From an uncultured Saprospiraceae bacterium (GTDB lineage Bacteria; Bacteroidota; Bacteroidia; Chitinophagales; Saprospiraceae), in assembly GCA_937921775.1 (NCBI GenBank), contig CAKZUK010000071.1:1-50554 (forward strand): a stretch of 50,554 nt of DNA, in the 5' to 3' direction. Positions 17,721 to 26,527 of the stretch are shown in pieces; positions within the stretch are counted from its first letter, which is position 1, and each line of letters starts with the position of its first letter. The notes beneath the pieces are model-generated. The model saw only the letters and a list, made by a program, of their open reading frames with translations, was not told the DNA's origin and made no database searches. Made by a program: the position numbers and the translations under genes.

Positions 17721-17745
17721 TTTTGAATTGGAATTGGAATGTTCA
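17721..17745. repeat. TTGGAA hexamer tract in leader
   Basis: The words TTGAA, TTGGAA and TTGGAA follow each other directly upstream of the GT61 start codon, then a diverged TGTTCA. In the transcript sense this is a run of ATTCCA-type hexamers ending at the AUG. It belongs to the set of similar leaders at 5915, 13681, 35300 and 37688. Confidence 0.45.
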
Positions 17746-17783
17746 GTTGAAGGCAGTTTTGAACTAAAAAAGATATCTAATTT

Positions 17784-18971
17784 TTAATGGCGAGCGGCTA
17801 AAGTATCCGCCTTGCTCTTTAGGATATAGCTTGCTGATGCTCTTTTTGGTGTTTGGTATAACTTCATTAATTCATGAGCGTATGTATCAATATCAAACTG
17901 GCGAGAAAAATTAACTGCATATTTCGATATCTCTAAATACTGTAATTTATCGTCTTTTAAGTTGATGATTTTTTCGACAAATAATCTTGGATCAGAATCG
18001 TAAATCATAAAGCCATTCTCACCTTCCTTTATCAAATCTCTGTTTCCTTTACCATCTAAAGTCACTACTGGCAATCCTGCAGCCATGGCTTCTACCAATA
18101 CCAAACCAAATGGTTCATAAGTGGCCGAATGTACATAAATATGAGCGTCCCATAAAAAATGCTCTACATGATCTACGATACCATGTAATTGAATTTCGTT
18201 TTGCAAATCCTCTGTTTCTATTCGTTTCTGGATTTGACTTCGATTGGGGCCATCACCCAACATATCCAACTTTACTTTTATGTTCTTACTTTTCAACAAT
18301 TTGATTACCTCAATCAAAAAAATCTGATTTTTCTTATCCACTAGGCTACCTACTGTTACTAGTTTTAATAATTCACTAGGAGCTTGTCTGATTTTTTTTG
18401 ATAAAAAAAGTGAGACATTAATGGCGTTTAATAAAAGAGCAATGTTTTGCAAATCGCTCGGAAGGTTTTCTTTAAAAAAACGATGTGTGTCATTGGAAAT
18501 CGCAATAAAGTTATTCCCTCCAGTTTGCCGATACATTTTTAGTAAACAAGATTTCTCATACAGTCTAAGAAGTCGATTTTTATTAAATAAGGTTTTTAGC
18601 GAAAAGCTAGTAAAAGGTGGCATATTGTCGTGGCAATGCGAAAAGTACACCGCCTTAGAATATTTAACGGCTCGAGCTACTAATTCCGCTTCAAATAAAT
18701 GGCTATGAATAAGGTCTGGTTGAAAATCATTAATAAATGTAGCCAGCTTATCAACTTCAACAATTGCTTTCCCCGAAATGGATGGAATATATTTAGCTGG
18801 TATTAGCTGATGATCTAAATCGTTTAATAGAAATTTGTAATCGTTTCCGGGGTAAAAATAAATCAATCTACAATCTACATTTTCTAGTCTATTCAAGGCA
18901 TTACAAATGTCGATTGCCAATCGTTCAGCACCTCCTTTTTTCAATGTAGGTATAATATGTAGTACTTTCAT
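17784..18971 (-). CDS. GT4-family glycosyltransferase
   Basis: 395 residues. The opening KVLHIIPTLKKGGAERLAIDI is a classic GT4 acceptor-side glycine motif. The donor domain has LVTVGSLVDKKNQIFLIEV, LDMLGDGPNRSQI and the EX7E motif ATYEPFGLVLVEAMAAGLPVV, ending GENGFMIYD. All expected GT-B landmarks are present at normal spacing. ATG start, 27 bp after the cytochrome-containing lipoprotein gene, so probably cotranscribed with it. Acceptor and donor are unknown. Confidence 0.9.
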   Translation of the reverse strand: MKVLHIIPTLKKGGAERLAIDICNALNRLENVDCRLIYFYPGNDYKFLLNDLDHQLIPAKYIPSISGKAIVEVDKLATFINDFQPDLIHSHLFEAELVARAVKYSKAVYFSHCHDNMPPFTSFSLKTLFNKNRLLRLYEKSCLLKMYRQTGGNNFIAISNDTHRFFKENLPSDLQNIALLLNAINVSLFLSKKIRQAPSELLKLVTVGSLVDKKNQIFLIEVIKLLKSKNIKVKLDMLGDGPNRSQIQKRIETEDLQNEIQLHGIVDHVEHFLWDAHIYVHSATYEPFGLVLVEAMAAGLPVVTLDGKGNRDLIKEGENGFMIYDSDPRLFVEKIINLKDDKLQYLEISKYAVNFSRQFDIDTYAHELMKLYQTPKRASASYILKSKADTLAARH

Positions 18972-18998
18972 TTTTGCTAGTTCGATTTGGCGATTTCT

Positions 18999-21900
18999 TT
19001 ATTTGGTATTAGAGGTCAAGGTTTTATTTCTGCTAATAAGTGGTTTTCCTATTGGAATTGCATTCAAAGTATACCAAGCTTCCGTTGACCATAACCTTTG
19101 ATTCGTTTCACTTTTCAACTGGTGATTGAGTTGAAAATATACGACACGTTCTTCTTTCAAATCAGGAATTTCAAGCCATATTTTCCTTCTATCATCTGAC
19201 AGATTAATTTTGTTTGCTTGCAAAACTTCTTCTCCCATTTTAGGACCACCATATTCGGCTGTCGCTTGATAGTACCATTGTTTTATTTTAAAATCATCTG
19301 GCCTTAGTTCTTCATTGGCCGCCAATGCTTCGGTCAATTCAATTTCAAATCCATTTGAGAAAGCCTTTAGTGCAAACATTTCAAAAGTTACTTGCTCATT
19401 AAATTGTAGCCGTTGAAGTCCGTACCATAATCGTCCATGATGCCCCCAAGTGCCCGGCCCGCCTACTCCACCAAGGATTAAAGAACCATCGGGTGCTTCA
19501 CAGATTCGATTGATCCCCGCTTCCAATCCTTGTGTAAAACGAAATACAACACCTTGATAATTTCCATTTACCTTTTCAATAAATAATCGTTTTACTCCAC
19601 CGAGTGTAACTTCACCAACCAGCATTTGTCCAGCATAAGGTCCATTCTTTAGATAGATGGCTCCACTAGGAGAATTCGCTATTTCATCTTGTTGGAAAAA
19701 TATCACTGGCATCGTCACCTTCAAATCTTTTGTTCCTTCTAGGTCAACTGATCTTGTGCCGTAAAAGGCATCCTTCTTCACATGTACCAATTTGCTAGCG
19801 GGCACCCAATCGCCTTGTGTATCTGCGACAAACATTTCTCCGTCTATTCCTTCAGAAATGGTGTTTGGTGTTCTTAAACCGTGTGCAATGAATTCGACCG
19901 AACCATCTGCTTCACTAATTTTAATTACTTTCCCCCTATCCTTTATCTGATTCGGTACACTCATTCCACCATCCAAAATTGCGGTAGCCAAAGTGGCATA
20001 AAAAAAACTGTCTTGATAGACCAAACCAAAAGCAAATTCGTGGTAGTTGGAACTTACATCCCAATCATAGGAATGTGTTCTATATTCATCAATAATGTTA
20101 TCTCCATCGTGATCAATTAGCTTGGTCAGCTCTTGTTTTTGGAGTACATATATTTCATCATTTACCACTTTTATCCCCAAAGGTTCCGCCAAACCGGAGG
20201 CTATTTTTTTCACTTTAATGTCCGCAATATTTACTGCATCCCAATTTTCTATAAGATACACAGGCCCATCACCTTCCCAGTTACAAATAACCATTCGTCC
20301 ATCCGACAAAAAATCGATACCACCTACCATGGGTTTGAAATCATCAGGTCTTGCCTGAAAAAGATCGGTGGATGGATGCAAACCACTTACTGGACTACCA
20401 TGCCCCGGTAAAGGCTTATCGTTTTCAGAAGGAATGTATTCTATTGTTTCCTTGACGTCTTCCAAATCAAAAGAAAGAACATCTGAATCAACCAGTTCGT
20501 ATAATTGTGTTTCTTTATTAAACCATTGCAGAGAGAGGAAAGCACCACCGAAGCCTTGTCGATGTAATACTTTAATTTTGTGTTTCCCTGGCTTTAATTC
20601 GATGTTACCGTCTACCGCTCTAGCTGCATGACTACCTCCATTATCAATGAGCAATGAATCGTTTACAAATAAATATCCCGCATCATCTGCAATTAATCTA
20701 AAACTATAGTTATCGTCTTTTTCAATGTTGATGCTCCCCGAGTAAACACCACAGAGATATTGCGTCTTTTCACCAAAGTGATTATGAGATAAAATATGAA
20801 GCGCTGCTGTTGGCCCTTGGCGTACAGGTTTAAAACTTTTTTCTAAATCATGAAATTCAGAAGCCGGTACCGCATAGTAAATATGAGCCATCAATCCTTT
20901 ACCTGGCCCAGCTGTGTATTTTTCTGTCAGTTCTAATTTTTTGGATTCAATCCCAAGTTTTAGTTTATCAATCGTTTTGTCCTCCTTGTCATCGAGTGCA
21001 ATGATATAACGAATCATCTCCTCAGCATCTTCCTTTTCAAGTGCTGGGTGAGCAATCATCTGTGCATCGCCCCACCTATTTTTAGAGCCCTTGATGATAT
21101 TGTAGCTTAGTTGCTCAATGGTTTCTTCTGTGTCGTGGTATTTTCTGGCAATCTCAATATAGGATGGCCCTACCGTTTTCTTGACTTCATTGTGGCAAGA
21201 CTTACAATCACTTTTGCCTATTAAAGTAAGTCCGGGGTGGACTTGCGGAAGGTCTTCTTCTATTTGTTCAAGCACCCTTGCTCCAGCGATCGCATCGAAT
21301 TCAGGGTGATGCTTATACGAAAGTGAAGTTGTGCTACCTTTTAGTAATAATTTCCCGCTTAGGCTTATTAATATTCCTTTAGCATTCTCTTCTTTTAAAG
21401 AATCCATTACGACAAACTCTGCGTTGGTACTAAAGTCATTTACATTTTCCAAGGCACCAATTTCTGTGTACAAAGCCAGTTGGTAATCCGTATTATTTTG
21501 TATTGAAAAATTTCGAATGATGCCAGACTGTGTTTCACTTTGCTGGTATTCTGGTGTTTCAGTTAACTTGATCTTATCTCCTTCCGGGCTAATTAATTCA
21601 AATTTGATGATTGTTTTATCAGCTTTGAATTGATGTCCTAGATAATTTACTTTTGCTTGATATTCTTGCCCATCTTTTAGTAAAGTCCATACTTCTTTTT
21701 CTTTGGTATGATAGCTTAGTCCTTTAGTACTTGGCTGTGGGCCCTGCGAAGTAGTGTATACTGCTCCGTCGAAGTGTACGCCACCTTTCCAGGCTTTGTA
21801 GAGTGTGGCGGATGATACATCATAGGCCAGCCACATGTTGTCGTGAAGCGGAAGCGTTAGTATTCGAGGTCGATTGTCTAGTACGGATCGGAATGCTTTT

Positions 21901-22004
21901 ATCTCCCTCGGCATTTCGAAGGTGATTTCTTTTGGTGCTTCTTTGCAGGATGTTAGTATTATTAGAATTAATACACTTAGTAGTATTGAGATTTTTGCGC
22001 TCAT
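18999..22004 (-). CDS. Lipoprotein: cytochrome c + PA14 + sugar-dehydrogenase-like propeller
   Basis: 1001 residues. The signal peptide ends in a lipobox ILTSC with Cys20 as lipidation site. A class I cytochrome c domain follows the first 250 residues: CKSCH at 267-271 and a likely axial Met316 (WGDAQMIAHP). About 370-505 resembles a PA14 carbohydrate-binding domain (YSGSINIEKDDNYSFRLIAD, DDAGYLFVNDSLLIDNGG). About 540-880 looks like a quinoprotein glucose/sorbosone dehydrogenase-type beta-propeller (GGIDFLSDGRMVICNW, GLAEPLGIKV, GLRTPNTISEG). Families with this architecture are thought to oxidise sugars and pass electrons to the heme. It would face the periplasm or surface. It is unusual inside a glycan locus, lying 59 bp after the D-arabinose cassette. 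The substrate is unknown. Confidence 0.75.
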   Translation of the reverse strand: MSAKISILLSVLILIILTSCKEAPKEITFEMPREIKAFRSVLDNRPRILTLPLHDNMWLAYDVSSATLYKAWKGGVHFDGAVYTTSQGPQPSTKGLSYHTKEKEVWTLLKDGQEYQAKVNYLGHQFKADKTIIKFELISPEGDKIKLTETPEYQQSETQSGIIRNFSIQNNTDYQLALYTEIGALENVNDFSTNAEFVVMDSLKEENAKGILISLSGKLLLKGSTTSLSYKHHPEFDAIAGARVLEQIEEDLPQVHPGLTLIGKSDCKSCHNEVKKTVGPSYIEIARKYHDTEETIEQLSYNIIKGSKNRWGDAQMIAHPALEKEDAEEMIRYIIALDDKEDKTIDKLKLGIESKKLELTEKYTAGPGKGLMAHIYYAVPASEFHDLEKSFKPVRQGPTAALHILSHNHFGEKTQYLCGVYSGSINIEKDDNYSFRLIADDAGYLFVNDSLLIDNGGSHAARAVDGNIELKPGKHKIKVLHRQGFGGAFLSLQWFNKETQLYELVDSDVLSFDLEDVKETIEYIPSENDKPLPGHGSPVSGLHPSTDLFQARPDDFKPMVGGIDFLSDGRMVICNWEGDGPVYLIENWDAVNIADIKVKKIASGLAEPLGIKVVNDEIYVLQKQELTKLIDHDGDNIIDEYRTHSYDWDVSSNYHEFAFGLVYQDSFFYATLATAILDGGMSVPNQIKDRGKVIKISEADGSVEFIAHGLRTPNTISEGIDGEMFVADTQGDWVPASKLVHVKKDAFYGTRSVDLEGTKDLKVTMPVIFFQQDEIANSPSGAIYLKNGPYAGQMLVGEVTLGGVKRLFIEKVNGNYQGVVFRFTQGLEAGINRICEAPDGSLILGGVGGPGTWGHHGRLWYGLQRLQFNEQVTFEMFALKAFSNGFEIELTEALAANEELRPDDFKIKQWYYQATAEYGGPKMGEEVLQANKINLSDDRRKIWLEIPDLKEERVVYFQLNHQLKSETNQRLWSTEAWYTLNAIPIGKPLISRNKTLTSNTK

Positions 22005-22063
22005 TTTCTTGTAGAATTTTTTCTTTCTTTGGAAGCGATTCCAAGGCTTGGGGATGTATAGTT

Positions 22064-22711
22064 TTAGCCTGCGCTTGTCCTGTGGCTTGCTTTTAGTTTG
22101 CTTGCTGGGATTTCATTTTTCAGGGCCTGTAGATAGCTGTAGGTCATTTGCTTGAGGTAATGCTTGTCGGATTGGCTGTCTCCGTATCCATAGCTTACTT
22201 TATAATTGTTTAGAATTGGTTTTATTCTTATTATTTTTTCAATTCCGTAGCAATTTTTTCCGTCTATTTTTCCAGTGTATTTTCCGTTTAGCGTTTCAAA
22301 ATTAGTCCCAATAATTTTCAAGTCATTATGCTTACACCAATGGCCTAGCCATATGGATGAAGAAGCAGTTAGGAGGTAGATATCGTGGTCTTGCGTTTTG
22401 TGCCATTCGATTCGTTTGAGCGCATAGTCGTAGCAAATATGCTTGAGTATTTCATTGGTAAATTGTTTGCCCTCTTGGATGAGCTTATCTTCTGAAACAC
22501 CTTTGTAGAAAAAGGAAAAAAAGCGCTCCTTCAATTTTTGATTTGGATAAAGATTTAGGTAAAACAAAAAAATGAAAGGAGCGTTGCTCAAAACGCATAA
22601 GTACAGTCTTAAAGATCCGTGTGTGAAACGGATAAATTCGATAAAGGAGTCTTTGAAACTGATGGTACCATCAAAATCAAAAAAAGCAACTCCTTTTTTT
22701 TTCGGTATCAT
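22064..22711 (-). CDS. HAD-IB phosphatase, candidate polyprenyl-phospho-phosphoribose phosphatase
   Basis: 215 residues with all HAD motifs: FFDFDGTIS (D12 nucleophile, D14 acid/base), LLTASSSIW (motif II, Thr/Ser 115-117) and GYGDSQSDKHYL (D178, D182 for Mg). The form is the SerB-like IB subgroup. In the pathway to polyprenyl-phosphate-D-arabinose, a phosphatase must remove the 5-phosphate of the polyprenyl-phosphoryl-5-phosphoribose made by the UbiA-type enzyme. The position at the end of the cassette and a 4-bp ATGA overlap with the DprE2-like gene make that the best guess. The fold is certain; the substrate is inferred. A hydrophobic stretch (LYLCVLSNAPFIFLFYL) suggests membrane association, fitting a lipid substrate. 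Confidence 0.8.
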   Translation of the reverse strand: MIPKKKGVAFFDFDGTISFKDSFIEFIRFTHGSLRLYLCVLSNAPFIFLFYLNLYPNQKLKERFFSFFYKGVSEDKLIQEGKQFTNEILKHICYDYALKRIEWHKTQDHDIYLLTASSSIWLGHWCKHNDLKIIGTNFETLNGKYTGKIDGKNCYGIEKIIRIKPILNNYKVSYGYGDSQSDKHYLKQMTYSYLQALKNEIPASKLKASHRTSAG

Positions 22712-23442
22712 AGGTTCATTTTTTTAAAAATAAACTCAGGTATTGATTTTATTATCAGCATGATCCATCTCCAGATTGGGAGAACATATACTGTGTTTTT
22801 CTTTTTGCGATAAGCCTTCCATATACCATTAGCGACTTGCTGACTAGTAGCGGTTAAGAGCTTTGGCGTTTCTAAACCTTGTATCATTTTGGTATTGATA
22901 AATCCGGGTATTACAGTGATGGCTTGTACATTGGACATCGCTAGTCTAGCTCGCAAACCACTCAAAAAAGCAGTAAGCGCAGCTTTTGCAGCACCATAAA
23001 AATAATTGCTTTTACGGCCTCTTTCTCCAGCTACAGAAGATACGCAGATGATGGTACCTGCTCCTTTTGCCTCCATGTCATTGGCAACGATGTTGAGGAT
23101 GGAAACCTGTCCAGTGAAGTTGGTGTCTATTATCTTTTGAGCTTCCGCAAAATCTTTTGTAGCTAAGTCCTGATCACCCAATATTCCAAAAACAGAAATC
23201 ACCACATCAGGCTTCGTTGGTAGATCATCGTAAAAAGATTGATGAGAATCATATGCCAAAGCATCAAAACTTACCGTCTCTGTTTTTACATCATAACGAA
23301 TGGCAATGTCAGCAGCCAAACGGCTTTGAAAATCTGCGGCTGTTCTGCTGGCTAAAATAATATCCGCGCCATTTTTGGCGAACGTGGCGGCGCAGGCTTG
23401 GCCTACATCTGAGTTGGAGCCGAGTAGTAAAACGGTTTTCAC
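22708..23442 (-). CDS. dprE2: DprE2-like short-chain dehydrogenase (2-keto-ribose reductase)
   Basis: 244 residues, an SDR with the NAD(P)-binding start VLLLGSNSDVGQACA and the active site VSSVAGERGRKSNYFYGAAK (Tyr149, Lys153; Ser135/136). The VSSVAGER-x-R-x-SN block followed by YG and KA is particularly close to mycobacterial DprE2, as far as I recall that sequence. DprE2 reduces polyprenylphosphoryl-2-keto-ribose to the arabinose epimer using NADH. The start is GTG, forming a GTGA overlap with the preceding GT-C gene; this also removes the need to search for an ATG, and the opening residues fit the family. The C-terminus has a hydrophobic amphipathic segment. The assignment depends partly on the adjacent DprE1-like gene. 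Confidence 0.82.
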   Translation of the reverse strand: MKTVLLLGSNSDVGQACAATFAKNGADIILASRTAADFQSRLAADIAIRYDVKTETVSFDALAYDSHQSFYDDLPTKPDVVISVFGILGDQDLATKDFAEAQKIIDTNFTGQVSILNIVANDMEAKGAGTIICVSSVAGERGRKSNYFYGAAKAALTAFLSGLRARLAMSNVQAITVIPGFINTKMIQGLETPKLLTATSQQVANGIWKAYRKKKNTVYVLPIWRWIMLIIKSIPEFIFKKMNL

Positions 23443-25223
23443 TGTATTGTAATGTTTTGGTATTGATAAATGGAAGTATCCATGGCTTCTAAAAATTCAG
23501 TGGAAGCAAATATTTTTAACGCATGCTTTAAATTTTTATGCGAAATAATAACTGCTTGATACTGATCTAAAAAGCGTGGATCTAAATGTACATTTCTGAA
23601 TACCTTGGCCTCAAACTCAGGTACTTTGAATATTTTATGATTGCTTATTTCCTCTTGGTTTACAAATTGTCCGCTAGTCCAAAATACATCTGGTTGTTGC
23701 TCAAAAAAAACATCTAAATTAAATGAGCCATGATTCTTCAGCGTGTTTTTGTTTTTGACTTTATCTCGATGCGCCATTTCAACATTATTAAGTCCCAATA
23801 AATCGTTGGTAATTCCGGCATAGTAAAACGCATTTGCTCCAGCCCTCAAAACCCCTTGCGATGGATAGTGATTATTGTCTTTAAAAAAATCATTCATAAC
23901 TTCCATTGTCGCTTTGTCCCAAATTGGAAATTGCCATTCAATGGAAAGAGGTGTTTCTTTTGTTAGTACATTTTGATAGATCGGCTCTTTTGGAAAAAAG
24001 GAGGTAAATATCAAGATCAATAATACGATCAGATAAGTATTTCTAATTCCAGCTTGCTTTAGATGACTGGTAAAATATCGCAGCGACAAACACAATCCCG
24101 CCAATATTAAAGGTGTAGTCGGTTGGAAGAATCTAGCATAAGCAAAATGATCACCTCCAGTATACATCGGGATGACAACCGTCAATAAAGCAACAGCAAA
24201 TAATAAAACGGGGGCGAAGATGGCTAATAGATTGTTCCATTTCCAACGTATAAGAATCACGAAAGGCAATAGCAATAGAGCCAATACCACCAGCGGATTA
24301 TTATAAAAACCTGACAATAGGTCGTAGTAGATACCTGACTTGATGTTGAAGATAAATTCATCTGAAACCTTAGCATAGTAGGTATTTGGAAAAGGAAAAC
24401 CGAAGTAATTTATTCTCCAAGAAACGAGTGCAAAAAAGCTCCCCACAAATGTCAATACAGCAGGGATGATAGCCACTGCACTTTGCTTAACACCTCCCAC
24501 TAAAAAAGCCTTTATGGCACGCAGCATAATAAATAGGCCACACCATAAAATTGACTCAGGACGACAGATCACCAATAATAAAAGTAAAGTACAAAAAGCA
24601 ATATTATTTTTTCGATTCACTTGCAGTGGATCAAATTTTAATACATTGATCGCAGTAAAAGTGAGTAGTGCAGACCACAAACCTGTTTCCATAAGCGATA
24701 AAACAGTCCATTCAAAATATCCAGGAATAATAAATAAAGCTCCTAAAAAGAAAAAGGATATTGGTGTAATGACTCGGCTGTCCTCAAAATAGTTGTCTAT
24801 ATATTCAACGATCTGCCATAGCGCCACAGCTATCAAAAGAATATTGGTAACAAAGAGTACAGTCATTGGATTTTCAAAAACAAAGAAGAAACCAGCACCG
24901 ACTATCGTCCACAGCAAAGAGGTAAATCCTTCTACCCGTTCACCTCCGGGGTTGTAAACAAAACCATGCCCTTCGGCGAAGTTTTGCATATATACAAAAT
25001 AGATATTGGCATCATCAATTCCGATTAGAGATTGTTGGTTGTAAGACCAAGAAACAAAGGCCGCAACTGCAACGTAAATCGTGATCAATATTAGCTTAAG
25101 GTAGTTCTTTTCTGTTGGTATCGACTGAATTTCTCCCTGTGTATCAATGATCGTTTGGGTCTTCTCATTTCTTGTCTTCTTGCCATTTATTCCGACAAAC
25201 TCAAGTAATGTTTTATCTTTCAT
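23439..25223 (-). CDS. GT-C membrane glycosyltransferase, candidate arabinofuranosyltransferase
   Basis: 594 residues. A cytosolic N-terminal tail of about 40 residues precedes the first membrane helix. The first extracytoplasmic loop has GIDDANIYFVYMQNFAEGHG with an Asp pair (70-71), then NPGGERVEGFTSLLW. This DD-A-x-I...GHG...N-P-G-G...VEGFT pattern is typical of GT-C enzymes such as the mycobacterial AftB group, which use decaprenylphosphoryl-arabinose. About ten hydrophobic segments follow, then a soluble C-terminal domain of about 150 residues. It sits between dprE1- and dprE2-like genes. I chose the second of two close ATGs because it gives an ATGA overlap with dprE1; the first adds two residues (25229). 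The arabinose donor is inferred from context; other polyprenyl-phospho-sugars are possible. Confidence 0.75.
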   Translation of the reverse strand: MKDKTLLEFVGINGKKTRNEKTQTIIDTQGEIQSIPTEKNYLKLILITIYVAVAAFVSWSYNQQSLIGIDDANIYFVYMQNFAEGHGFVYNPGGERVEGFTSLLWTIVGAGFFFVFENPMTVLFVTNILLIAVALWQIVEYIDNYFEDSRVITPISFFFLGALFIIPGYFEWTVLSLMETGLWSALLTFTAINVLKFDPLQVNRKNNIAFCTLLLLLVICRPESILWCGLFIMLRAIKAFLVGGVKQSAVAIIPAVLTFVGSFFALVSWRINYFGFPFPNTYYAKVSDEFIFNIKSGIYYDLLSGFYNNPLVVLALLLLPFVILIRWKWNNLLAIFAPVLLFAVALLTVVIPMYTGGDHFAYARFFQPTTPLILAGLCLSLRYFTSHLKQAGIRNTYLIVLLILIFTSFFPKEPIYQNVLTKETPLSIEWQFPIWDKATMEVMNDFFKDNNHYPSQGVLRAGANAFYYAGITNDLLGLNNVEMAHRDKVKNKNTLKNHGSFNLDVFFEQQPDVFWTSGQFVNQEEISNHKIFKVPEFEAKVFRNVHLDPRFLDQYQAVIISHKNLKHALKIFASTEFLEAMDTSIYQYQNITIQ

Positions 25224-26527
25224 ATGCATAGTCTGTTTGATTGAATCGAGCTAAACTTTTCACCATGCGTAAAAGGATCGTGATAAGTTTTCTCAAATAC
25301 TTTCTTATCCATACGAGCATCTTTGGTCAAATAGATTCGCCCTCCGAAGTCTATGACCATCTCGTCAAGAACAGATAGTAATTCAAATGTTTTCTTATTG
25401 GCCTTAAAGTCTAAGGCTAGTGTGTAGCCAGAAGTTGGAAACGAAATAGGCGCAGAAAATCTATCGCCCTCCCCCATCGTTTTTAATACCGCCAAAAAAG
25501 ATCCGGCGCCTGCTTCTGCTATTTTTTCTAAAATTTTCACCAATCCTTCTTTTCCATTTTTAAACGGAATAACAAACTGGTATTGAACAAATCCATTTTT
25601 ACCATAAATTCTATTCCAATTATCCAAAACATCTAGTGGGTAGAAAAAAGGATTGTAATGGATGACAGTGTCTGCCATCTTTTTAAATTGCTTATTGTAA
25701 TACAAAAAATTAAAGGCTTTGATTGAATATTTGTTCAGTGAAAAAGAGGGTAAAGTAAATGGTACATTGATTTGATTTTTCTTGTGGACCATCAAGGGGT
25801 CTCCTGCTTCACTTGGCTTTAGTTCATCTAACTCAGCATGCTCACCTACCATTAATATAGATCGCCCCAACTGATCGCCTTTTGATAAACAGTCAATCCA
25901 TGCCACTGAGTAAGTCCAATCGTTATAACTTTCAAAATAGTCGAGTAAGGCATGAATATTTTTAGCCTTGATTGACTTTTGTCGAATATAACTGCTTGCT
26001 ATTTTTTTGAGTTGTAAACTTACGCTAAGGATAATTCCGGTCAGCCCCATTCCTCCAATTGTGTTTACAAACAAGTCTGCATTTGAACTACGCGAGCAGT
26101 GTATGATTTCTCCAGTTTCTGTCAAGATGTCCAAGCCAGTAACATACAAAGAAAGTGCGCCCTCTATGTGATGGTTTTTACCGTGAATATTGGAAGCTAC
26201 GGCTCCTCCCATTGTGACAAATTTAGTACCTGGCGTAACTGGAAGGAAGAAACCTTTAGGTACAATCACCTCCAACACTTCGCTCAACAACACACCGGAT
26301 TCACATTTTAATATTCCTCGCTCTGTATCAAAATGTAAAAATTTATTTAGCGATAAGGTTGAACATATTTTTTTCTGCAAAGAACTATCCCCATAACAAC
26401 GACCATTGCCCCTCGGGATAATATGATCCTGAGTGGCAACAAATTCGCTCAACTCCTTATAGTCTGACGATTGAAACACCTCTGCTTCTACGGTGGGGTA
26501 AAGTCCCCAATTCGTTACTTTATCCAT
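25220..26527 (-). CDS. dprE1: DprE1-like FAD-dependent decaprenylphosphoryl-ribose 2-oxidase
   Basis: 435 residues of the FAD-linked oxidase (VAO) type. FAD-binding blocks are PRGNGRCYGDSS (38-49) and TPGTKFVTMGGAVASNIHG through GKNHH (99-120). GG-A-x-A...HGKNHH is the hallmark of DprE1. GFVQYQFVIPF contains the Tyr matching the active-site Tyr region, and YLTKDARM has the substrate-binding Lys (about 402). The residue matching the Cys targeted by benzothiazinones in the mycobacterial enzyme is Ala371 here (SGYTLALDF). The enzyme oxidises polyprenylphosphoryl-ribose at C2 as the first epimerisation step. It overlaps the UbiA-type gene by 8 bp. ATG start. Confidence 0.88.
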   Translation of the reverse strand: MDKVTNWGLYPTVEAEVFQSSDYKELSEFVATQDHIIPRGNGRCYGDSSLQKKICSTLSLNKFLHFDTERGILKCESGVLLSEVLEVIVPKGFFLPVTPGTKFVTMGGAVASNIHGKNHHIEGALSLYVTGLDILTETGEIIHCSRSSNADLFVNTIGGMGLTGIILSVSLQLKKIASSYIRQKSIKAKNIHALLDYFESYNDWTYSVAWIDCLSKGDQLGRSILMVGEHAELDELKPSEAGDPLMVHKKNQINVPFTLPSFSLNKYSIKAFNFLYYNKQFKKMADTVIHYNPFFYPLDVLDNWNRIYGKNGFVQYQFVIPFKNGKEGLVKILEKIAEAGAGSFLAVLKTMGEGDRFSAPISFPTSGYTLALDFKANKKTFELLSVLDEMVIDFGGRIYLTKDARMDKKVFEKTYHDPFTHGEKFSSIQSNRLCI

